A stretch of 15,087 nt of DNA, from positions 1-15,087 of the forward strand of contig JAURMB010000055.1 of assembly GCA_030831045.1 (NCBI GenBank), given 5' to 3'. Numbering within the stretch: position 1 is the first letter of the stretch; each line of letters begins with the position of its first letter. The translations under genes were made by a program, and so were the position numbers. The notes under the pieces were generated by a model, which searched no databases, was not told the origin of the DNA, and was given only the letters and a program-made list of their open reading frames with translations. The DNA comes from Schleiferiaceae bacterium (GTDB lineage: Bacteria > Bacteroidota > Bacteroidia > Flavobacteriales > Schleiferiaceae). Below are positions 9,722 to 15,087 of the stretch, in pieces.

Positions 9722-11094
9722 TGAACCGAGAAATTCCGCCCGTTTACGGGAACATTTTAGAGACCATAGGCCGCACCCCAATGGTCCGCCTGAACACGTT
9801 AGCCCGCGACATTCCGGGAGAAGTTTTGGCCAAAGTCGAGTACTTCAATCCCGGCCACTCTACCAAAGACCGCATGGCGCTTAAAATGGTCGAAGATGCG
9901 GAACGGGACGGGCGACTAAAACCCGGCGGAACCATCATCGAGTGCACCTCAGGCAACACCGGTATGGGCCTCGCGCTCGCGGCCGTGGTCAAAGGCTACC
10001 GGCTTATTTGCACCATGAGCGACAAGCAATCCAAAGAAAAAATGGACGTGCTCCGCGCCTTGGGGGCCGAAATCTACGTGTGCCCGACCAACGTAGCTCC
10101 CGATCATCCCGACAGCTACTATTCGGTGGCGCGCCGGCTCAACAGCGAAATCGCCAACAGCTTTTTCCCCAACCAGTACGACAACCTTAGCAACCGCCAA
10201 GCGCACTACGAAACCACGGGTCCTGAGATTTGGGAACAAACCGGCGGACGCATTACGCACTTTGTCGTGGGCGTAGGCACGGGCGGAACCATTTCAGGCG
10301 TCGCGCAGTACCTCAAAGAGAAAAACCCAAACATCCAAATTTGGGGCGTGGACACCTACGGTTCGGTATTTAAAAAGTACCACGAAACGGGCGAATTTGA
10401 CCCCAAAGAAATCTACGGATACATCACCGAAGGCATCGGCGAAGACATTCTGCCGAAAAACGTCGATTTCAGCCTCATTGATCGGTTTGAAAAAGTTACC
10501 GACCGCGACGGCGCTTTGGCCGCCCGGGAGTTGGCTCGCCAAGAAGCCTTACTGCTCGGCTACTCCTGCGGCTCCGCCTTTCAAGGCCTGCGCCAGCTCA
10601 AGCACCTGCTGCCCGACGACTCGGTAACCGTGGTGCTTTTTCACGACCACGGAAGTCGCTACGTCGGCAAAATTTATAACGATGATTGGATGCGCGAACG
10701 CGGATTTCTGCGCGAAGAATGGAAGTCCCTCGGCGAAGCGGTCCACGGGCGCGCCACTCGTCCGCTCGTGACCATTGGCCCCGAGGAACCGATCAATAAC
10801 GCCATCGTGCAATTCAAGCGCTTCGGAATCAGCCAGCTCCCCGTGCACGACGGTACGTCCTACGTGGGCAGCCTCACCGAGTCGCACGTGATTACCGCAC
10901 TCACCTCGGGTGAAGGCGGAATTCAGCAGTTGGTGCGCACCGCCATGGGTGCCCCCTTCCCTAGCCTGCCCGCCACCTCGAGCCTTCTCGACGGCGTACA
11001 CGCCATGGGAACAACCTTTAACGCCCTCATTGTACATGCCGCGGACGGCGACCACATTGTGAGTAAGCACGACCTGCTGGCGCAGCTAGCCTAG
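9718..11094 (+). CDS. cbs: Cystathionine beta-synthase-type PLP enzyme with C-terminal tandem CBS domains
   Basis: A 458-residue fold-type II PLP enzyme. It probably condenses serine (or O-acetylserine) with homocysteine to give cystathionine, or makes cysteine/H2S. The PLP Schiff-base lysine is Lys50 in NPGHSTKDRM. The substrate loop TSGNTGMGLA starts at 77. The phosphate loop GVGTGGTISG starts at 185. EGIGEDILP (238-246) is CBS-like rather than CysK-like. Residues about 345-458 form two CBS domains (first near TRPLVTIGPEEPINNAIVQF, second from about 403). These modulate activity through adenosyl ligands in the human enzyme; the ligand here is unknown. It lacks the N-terminal haem-binding extension of the animal enzyme. 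Start: ATG 9718 by ATGA overlap with the Rrf2 stop; a second ATG follows immediately at 9721. No clear terminator before rpsP. Confidence 0.9.
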   Translation: MMNREIPPVYGNILETIGRTPMVRLNTLARDIPGEVLAKVEYFNPGHSTKDRMALKMVEDAERDGRLKPGGTIIECTSGNTGMGLALAAVVKGYRLICTMSDKQSKEKMDVLRALGAEIYVCPTNVAPDHPDSYYSVARRLNSEIANSFFPNQYDNLSNRQAHYETTGPEIWEQTGGRITHFVVGVGTGGTISGVAQYLKEKNPNIQIWGVDTYGSVFKKYHETGEFDPKEIYGYITEGIGEDILPKNVDFSLIDRFEKVTDRDGALAARELARQEALLLGYSCGSAFQGLRQLKHLLPDDSVTVVLFHDHGSRYVGKIYNDDWMRERGFLREEWKSLGEAVHGRATRPLVTIGPEEPINNAIVQFKRFGISQLPVHDGTSYVGSLTESHVITALTSGEGGIQQLVRTAMGAPFPSLPATSSLLDGVHAMGTTFNALIVHAADGDHIVSKHDLLAQLA

Positions 11095-11131
11095 GGCTAC
11101 TCGTTGCTCGCTGCAGGGTGCGGGTCATTAG

Positions 11132-11162
11132 TTTGCTACTTCACGTTTTTTTCGTAGTTTTG
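11132..11162 (+). promoter_or_regulatory. rpsP-rimM promoter (TTTG-N19-TAGTTTTG)
   Basis: A -33 TTTG (11132-11135), exactly 19 bp, then -7 TAGTTTTG (11155-11162): the canonical Bacteroidota primary sigma promoter and the best match in the window. Transcription should start near 11167-11169, leaving a ~48-nt leader with a weak 5-bp hairpin (AGGGT/ACCCT, 11182-11196) and no Shine-Dalgarno. The rest of the 11095-11215 gap holds nothing else recognisable. Confidence 0.8.
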
Positions 11163-11215
11163 CAGCCCTAATCTTAACAACAGGGTTTAGGACCCTTCTA
11201 AAACGTTAACTCACT

Positions 11216-11899
11216 ATGGCAACACGCATTCGCCTTCAACGCCACGGCCGCAAAGGTCGCCCCATCTTCACCATCGTAGTAGCCGACAGCCGCTCTAAGC
11301 GCGACGGTAAGTTCATTGAAGATCTTGGCCAGTACAACCCGAACACCAATCCCGCAACGATCGACCTCAACTTTGAGCGCGCATTGGATTGGATGATGAG
11401 TGGTGCCGAGCCCACCAATACGGCCCGCGCTATCCTTTCGTACAAAGGTGTACTGATGAAGAAGCACTTGCTTGAAGGAGTGAAAAAAGGCGCGTTGACC
11501 GCCGAGCAAGTTGAGGAGCGCTTCACCAAGTGGCTCAACGACAAGCAGTCACTCATCGATGGCAAAATCACGAACCTTTCTTCGTCAGCCGATAAGGCTA
11601 AGGCGGCTCGCCTGAAGGCAGAAGCTGATGCCAACGCCAAGAAAGCTGAGGCCGTTGCCGCTAAGTTTGCCGTAGTCGAAGAGGCTCCTGCCGCCGAAGA
11701 GGTAGCTGAAGAGGTAGCCGAAGTAGCCGCTGAAGAAGCTCCTGCGGTGGAGGCTGCTGCAGAAGAAGCTCCTGCGGTGGAGGCTGCTGCAGAAGAGGCT
11801 CCTGCTGTGGAGGCTGCTGCAGAAGAAGCTCCTGCTGTGGAGGCTGCTGCCGAAGAGGCTGCTCCTGCCGAGGAGGCTCCCGCAGCTGACGCCGAATAA
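11216..11899 (+). CDS. rpsP: 30S ribosomal protein S16 with long acidic, repeat-bearing C-terminal tail
   Basis: S16 binds 16S rRNA and is needed for 30S assembly. The core at residues 1-85 is unmistakable (MATRIRLQRHGRKGRPIFTI, then ADSRSKRDGKFIEDLGQYNP). Residues 86-115 form the helical addition common in this phylum. From about 116 the protein becomes a low-complexity Ala/Glu/Lys then Ala/Glu/Pro/Val tail reaching residue 227, against about 80-90 residues for E. coli-type S16. Residues 171-210 are four exact copies of AAEEAPAVEA, encoded by a near-perfect 30-bp tandem repeat. The tail is probably disordered and highly negative, so it may extend from the ribosome surface; its function is unknown. 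It is followed 12 nt later by rimM, the usual pairing. A strong promoter precedes it. Confidence 0.97.
   Translation: MATRIRLQRHGRKGRPIFTIVVADSRSKRDGKFIEDLGQYNPNTNPATIDLNFERALDWMMSGAEPTNTARAILSYKGVLMKKHLLEGVKKGALTAEQVEERFTKWLNDKQSLIDGKITNLSSSADKAKAARLKAEADANAKKAEAVAAKFAVVEEAPAAEEVAEEVAEVAAEEAPAVEAAAEEAPAVEAAAEEAPAVEAAAEEAPAVEAAAEEAAPAEEAPAADAE
11731..11850 (+). repeat. 30-bp tandem repeat, 4 copies, inside the rpsP tail
   Basis: Four contiguous 30-bp units (starts 11731, 11761, 11791, 11821) of the form GAAGARGCTCCTGCKGTGG followed by AGGCTGCTGC. They differ only at a few positions, mostly third-codon changes (GAA/GAG and GCG/GCT). The unit length is a multiple of three, so gain or loss of copies by slippage would keep the frame. 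Each unit encodes the ten residues AAEEAPAVEA. Confidence 0.95.
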
Positions 11900-11911
11900 T
11901 CGAATTCGACC

Positions 11912-12430
11912 GTGGAGGGCTACTTCCTGGTCGGCTACGTGCGCAAAAAGCACGGTTTTAAGGGAGACGTGGTGGTTCGAATCACCGCAGACGACCCCTC
12001 ACCCTATCAGGGCCTTGACGCGTACTTTGTGGAGGAACGCGGCAAGGCCCTTCCCTTTTTTGTGGCATCGCACCGAAGCGTGAACGCGGAGGAGTCCATC
12101 GTCCGATTTGACGACGTCAACGACGAGGCTTCAGCACAGGCTATGGTTGGGCGCGGACTTTGGCTCCCTGAAGACTTGTTGCCGGAACTCGACGAAGACC
12201 AGTTTTACTACCACGACCTTAGCGGATACACCGTGATAAACCCCGGGGTGGCGGCCGAAATGACGGTGCACCAGGTACTGGAATACCCGGGGCAGGACCT
12301 TTTTGAAATTGATGTTGCCGGGCGTGAGCTTCGCGTGCTTATTCCGGTGATCGACGCCTTTATCGATCGGGTCGACAAGTCCGCCCGCGTACTTTACTTG
12401 AAGGCACCCGAGGAGCTTTACAGCCTTTGA
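11912..12430 (+). CDS. rimM: Ribosome maturation factor RimM
   Basis: RimM is a cytosolic assembly factor for the 30S head that binds S19 and helps 16S rRNA processing. The 172 residues match the family length. The N-terminal RimM domain (about 3-85) opens with FLVGYVRKKHGFKGDVVVRI. The C-terminal PRC-barrel (about 95-168) contains DQFYYHDLSGYTV and ends DKSARVLYLKAPEELY. The start is GTG at 11912: the same frame has a stop (TAA, 11897-11899, the rpsP stop) only four codons upstream and no ATG between, so GTG is effectively forced. It lies 12 nt after rpsP and is co-transcribed with it. The 3' end overlaps the convergent saccharopine dehydrogenase gene by 13 bp. trmD and rplS, which often follow in other bacteria, are absent here. 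Confidence 0.95.
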   Translation: MEGYFLVGYVRKKHGFKGDVVVRITADDPSPYQGLDAYFVEERGKALPFFVASHRSVNAEESIVRFDDVNDEASAQAMVGRGLWLPEDLLPELDEDQFYYHDLSGYTVINPGVAAEMTVHQVLEYPGQDLFEIDVAGRELRVLIPVIDAFIDRVDKSARVLYLKAPEELYSL

Positions 12431-13794
12431 GTGCGCTCGTCGAAGCGAATTCCGCGCTCACCCAATTCGCGAAGAATGGGTTCGTAGAGCGACGGAATGC
12501 TGGGCATCAACACCCCACGCTCGGGGATTAAGTCTAGCGCAACCAAACGCGTGGCCATGGCTACGGGCCAGCCGACCGTGTAGGACATGGCCGTGAGCTC
12601 AGCCGATTTTCCTTTGGCAATCAGCGAGGATTGAAGGCGGTAGGGCTGCCCGTCCATACGGTACTCGATGCGGTGAATCATGGCTAGCATATCGACGTCG
12701 GCGTCGGTCATGGTCCACTTTTTCATTAAAAGGTGCTGAAGTACCTGCGCGGGCGTGCCTTCCTTGAGGCCGACGAGCTCGTCAGAGAAGAGTCCGAGCC
12801 ACTCGAGCTTTTCAATAAGGTCGGAATCTTGGCTAATGCTGAGGTAGTGCATCAGCTTGAGCTCGACGCTGTCGGTGGGGTGGTATGCCAAAAAGGTATT
12901 GAGGAAGTCCCGATGCGTCATTCGGTCGACGTGCTCCAGGGAATAGGTGTCGTCGGTCGCACCCAGTTTGACAAAAACGTCCCAAGCGCGGCAAAATCCG
13001 GGTCGGCGAAGGGTTCCGCGGTACATGGTCGCCACGCCCTCAAGGCCGTAGGCCGATTGGTACTTTAGCGAATCGCGGTTGGCGTAGCCCTCGAAGCGTC
13101 CGTAGCCAGGGATGTCCAAAAACTCCGTGCGGCGAAATACTTGATGGTAGGGAATGTGCTTGAATTTTCCTTCCTGCACGAAGTGCACGGCGCCACCTGA
13201 GCCCGCCAGCACGACGTTGCGCGGATTCCACGTGAACTTGTAGGACCAGGGGTTGCTCGGACTTTCGGGGGCGAGAATTCCGCCACAAAAGCTCTCGTAC
13301 GAGGTTATTTCGGCGCCCTGGCCGCGCAGGCGGTGCAGAATTTCCATGGTCGACATGTGATCGATTCCAGGATCTACGCCGCATTCGTTGACAAAAACGA
13401 GCCCTTTAGCCTGCGCCGCTTCGTGCATAGCCTGCATTTCGGGACTTATGTACGACGCTGTAACCAAATGTTTGCCCAGGCGAAGGCAGCGCTCGGCGAC
13501 CGGCAAGTGCATGAACGCGGGAAGCATCGAGACCACCACGTCGTGCGCCGCAACAATTCGTTCGAGGAGTTCGGGTTGGGTAAGGTCGCCCGAGGACACC
13601 CAAATGTTTGAAAAGGATGCCGTTTTTCGCGCTAATGTTTCGGCATCTTGGTCATACACCGAAACGGTCCAGGCGCTGGAATCGGGATGGGTAGCGAGGT
13701 ATTCAATGAGGGGGCCGGCGGACCGGCCTGCACCGAGGACAGCGATCTTTTTCACAAGGGTCGAATGAGGCTGCAAGGTACCGTAATTTTGCAT
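12418..13794 (-). CDS. Saccharopine dehydrogenase family protein (Lys9/LKR-SDH reductase type)
   Basis: Probably an NAD(P)-linked oxidoreductase acting on saccharopine (saccharopine to or from glutamate plus aminoadipate semialdehyde), in lysine metabolism. The N-terminal Rossmann fold carries VLGAGRSAGPL (19-29). The family motifs NECGVDPGIDHM (136-147) and SFCGGILAPE (168-177) match the yeast Lys9 / SDH group. At 458 residues it is complete, with no signal peptide. Start choice is uncertain: ATG 13794 adds 13 poorly conserved residues, whereas GTG at 13755 gives the typical opening (M)KKIAVLGAG. ATG 13794 also sits directly beside the divergent pckA -7 box. No lysine-ketoglutarate reductase or aminotransferase partner is in the window. 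A carboxynorspermidine-synthase-like role is less likely given the motifs. Confidence 0.87.
   Translation of the reverse strand: MQNYGTLQPHSTLVKKIAVLGAGRSAGPLIEYLATHPDSSAWTVSVYDQDAETLARKTASFSNIWVSSGDLTQPELLERIVAAHDVVVSMLPAFMHLPVAERCLRLGKHLVTASYISPEMQAMHEAAQAKGLVFVNECGVDPGIDHMSTMEILHRLRGQGAEITSYESFCGGILAPESPSNPWSYKFTWNPRNVVLAGSGGAVHFVQEGKFKHIPYHQVFRRTEFLDIPGYGRFEGYANRDSLKYQSAYGLEGVATMYRGTLRRPGFCRAWDVFVKLGATDDTYSLEHVDRMTHRDFLNTFLAYHPTDSVELKLMHYLSISQDSDLIEKLEWLGLFSDELVGLKEGTPAQVLQHLLMKKWTMTDADVDMLAMIHRIEYRMDGQPYRLQSSLIAKGKSAELTAMSYTVGWPVAMATRLVALDLIPERGVLMPSIPSLYEPILRELGERGIRFDERTQRL
13784..13791 (+). promoter_or_regulatory. pckA promoter -7 box
   Basis: TAATTTTG is an exact TAnnTTTG match ending 27 nt before the pckA ATG at 13819; no clear -33 TTTG is seen. 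It lies inside the first codons of the opposite-strand saccharopine dehydrogenase frame if that gene starts at 13794, or just upstream of it if the start is GTG 13755. Confidence 0.55.
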
Positions 13795-13818
13795 TAACCC
13801 TTGATAATCCTTTACCCA

Positions 13819-15087
13819 ATGAGCCTCAACTCTACAGCAGGCGCCCTAAGTATTTCTGGCTTAGAACATGCGCGCTTAAGCTACCAACTTGATCCCCAAA
13901 CCCTCACGCAGCTCGCCCTCGATATGGGGCGCGGAACCTTGACCGCCAACGGCGTCTTGAATATTCCGACCGGCACGTTTACCGGCCGCTCCCCAGAGGA
14001 CCGATTTATCGTGCGCGAAACCGAAACCGAAGACCGCGTTTGGTGGGGCAAAGTGAACATTCCGTTTGATGCCGCGGCCTACCGGGCCCTGAAGTCCCGC
14101 GTTTTGGACTACCTCGACGGTAAGGACCTGTACGTGCGCGACGCGTTTGCCGGAGCGGAACCTTCGGTACAAATTAGCCTTCGCGTAATCAATGAGTTTC
14201 CGGAGCACAACTTGTTCTGCTACAACATGTTTCTGCGGCCTACCGCCAACGAATTGCCGTCGCTGAATCCGGAATGGACCATCATCCACGCCCCCGGTTT
14301 TGAGGCGGTTCCGCAGCGCGACGGAACCCGGCAAAGCAACTTCGCCATTTTATGCTTCAGCGATAAGACCATTTTGATCGGCGGCACCGGCTACACCGGC
14401 GAAATGAAAAAAGGCATTTTTAGCGCGCTGAACTTCCTGCTCCCCACACAGCATGGCACCTTACCCATGCACTGCTCGGCAAATTTGGGCGCGGACGGCG
14501 CTACCGCGCTGTTCTTTGGCCTTTCGGGAACCGGAAAAACCACGCTCAGCGCAGACCCAAACCGGCAGTTGATTGGCGACGACGAACACGGCTGGACGCC
14601 AGACGGCCGCGTGTTCAATTTTGAAGGCGGATGCTACGCCAAGGTCATCGACCTCACTGAAGAAAAGGAACCGGATATTTTTCGAGCCATTCGTCCTGGT
14701 GCGCTTCTCGAAAACGTGGTTTTGGACGCCGCGGGGGTTCCCGACTACACCAGCAAGAAGATCACCGAGAACACCCGGGTCTCCTACCCGATCGACTTCA
14801 TCGACAACATCGTGCTGCCGTCGCAAGGTCCCGCGCCGAAGCACGTGTTTTTTCTTACGGCCGATGCCTACGGAATCCTTCCTCCGCTTTCCAAACTCAC
14901 GCGCGCTCAAGCGGCGTACCACTTTATGAGCGGTTACACCGCCAAAGTGGCCGGAACCGAAGCCGGAGTCACCGAGCCGAAGGCCGCTTTTTCGGCCTGC
15001 TTTGGTGCTCCCTTCATGCCGCTGCACCCTTCGGCCTACGCCGAAATGCTTATGAGCAAGCTCGAAGGCACCGACATTCAGGTTTGG
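13819..15087 (+). CDS. pckA: Phosphoenolpyruvate carboxykinase (ATP-type), C-terminus cut by window edge
   Basis: Converts oxaloacetate plus ATP to PEP, CO2 and ADP, the entry step of gluconeogenesis, in the cytosol. It can run in reverse in some anaerobes. 423 codons are visible of an expected ~535. Motifs seen: substrate-binding TGRSPEDRF with Arg57; TGYTGEMKKGIF with Tyr192 and Lys197/198; MHCSANLG with His218; P-loop GLSGTGKTTLS (234-244, Lys240); Mn/Mg site IGDDEHGW with Asp254/Asp255; ENTRVSYPI with Arg321. All are intact, and the P-loop pattern is that of the ATP enzyme rather than the GTP type. The ATG at 13819 lies after an exact -7 box. The divergent neighbour is the saccharopine dehydrogenase gene. 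Confidence 0.97.
   Translation, partial: MSLNSTAGALSISGLEHARLSYQLDPQTLTQLALDMGRGTLTANGVLNIPTGTFTGRSPEDRFIVRETETEDRVWWGKVNIPFDAAAYRALKSRVLDYLDGKDLYVRDAFAGAEPSVQISLRVINEFPEHNLFCYNMFLRPTANELPSLNPEWTIIHAPGFEAVPQRDGTRQSNFAILCFSDKTILIGGTGYTGEMKKGIFSALNFLLPTQHGTLPMHCSANLGADGATALFFGLSGTGKTTLSADPNRQLIGDDEHGWTPDGRVFNFEGGCYAKVIDLTEEKEPDIFRAIRPGALLENVVLDAAGVPDYTSKKITENTRVSYPIDFIDNIVLPSQGPAPKHVFFLTADAYGILPPLSKLTRAQAAYHFMSGYTAKVAGTEAGVTEPKAAFSACFGAPFMPLHPSAYAEMLMSKLEGTDIQVW

Noticed and set aside
11182..11196. Hairpin in the rpsP leader as a possible ribosomal-protein autoregulatory element
   Set aside because: The stem is only 5 bp, it resembles no known r-protein leader, and conservation cannot be judged here.
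11731..11850. Possible CRISPR-like array
   Set aside because: The units are directly contiguous with no spacers, and the period is an in-frame multiple of three inside a coding gene.
11585..11953. Ser/Phe/Leu-rich repeat protein on the minus strand opposite the rpsP tail
   Set aside because: The repeats are the complement of the rpsP tandem units. There is no promoter or family match, so it is a shadow frame.
14461..15027. Open frame of 188 codons on the minus strand
   Set aside because: Antisense to pckA and without recognisable motifs; the pckA frame explains the region fully.

Overview
The window reads as ordinary chromosomal DNA from a member of the Bacteroidota. Three independent signs support this. 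A 1130-residue secreted protein ends in a type IX secretion (T9SS) type-B, gliding-motility-associated sorting domain. Several genes are preceded by the phylum's TAnnTTTG -7 box, and the rpsP promoter is a full TTTG-N19-TAGTTTTG match. None of the starts I examined has a recognisable Shine-Dalgarno sequence. The order within the phylum (perhaps Flavobacteriales-like) is a guess. The base composition looks richer in G+C than that of many flavobacteria.

Layout, left to right. Positions 1-833 (minus) hold the N-terminal half of the ribosome-associated ABC-F ATPase EttA, cut by the window edge. Positions 911-1624 (plus) encode a small exported protein with a carboxypeptidase-regulatory-like domain. 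It converges, with interlocked stop codons, on guaB (IMP dehydrogenase, 1621-3093, minus). Upstream of guaB, behind a terminator-like hairpin that abuts the guaB promoter, lies the large T9SS-exported fibronectin-III-type surface protein (3182-6574, minus). Next is a minus-strand gene pair: a WbpD/WlbB-like sugar-nucleotide N-acetyltransferase (7850-8428), then an acyl-CoA dehydrogenase (6672-7829).

A 46-bp divergent intergenic region with two oppositely oriented -7 boxes separates that pair from a tightly overlapped plus-strand cluster. The cluster is an S1/P1 nuclease (8475-9254), an Rrf2-family regulator with four cysteines (9248-9721), and a cystathionine beta-synthase-type enzyme with C-terminal CBS domains (9718-11094). 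The overlaps (7 nt and 4 nt) suggest co-translation, and the Rrf2/CBS pairing suggests local control of sulfur-amino-acid metabolism. Then come rpsP (ribosomal protein S16 with a long, tandem-repeat acidic tail) and rimM (16S maturation factor), the usual S16/RimM pair. rimM converges with a saccharopine dehydrogenase family gene (12418-13794, minus). That gene is divergent from pckA (ATP-type PEP carboxykinase, from 13819), which runs off the right edge.

No mobile element, tRNA/rRNA, CRISPR array or defence cassette was seen, and no gene-free stretch exceeds about 120 bp. I did not find a convincing undescribed multi-gene system. The points most worth following are the nuclease-Rrf2-CBS overlap cluster, its symmetric divergent promoter region, and the repeat-bearing S16 tail.
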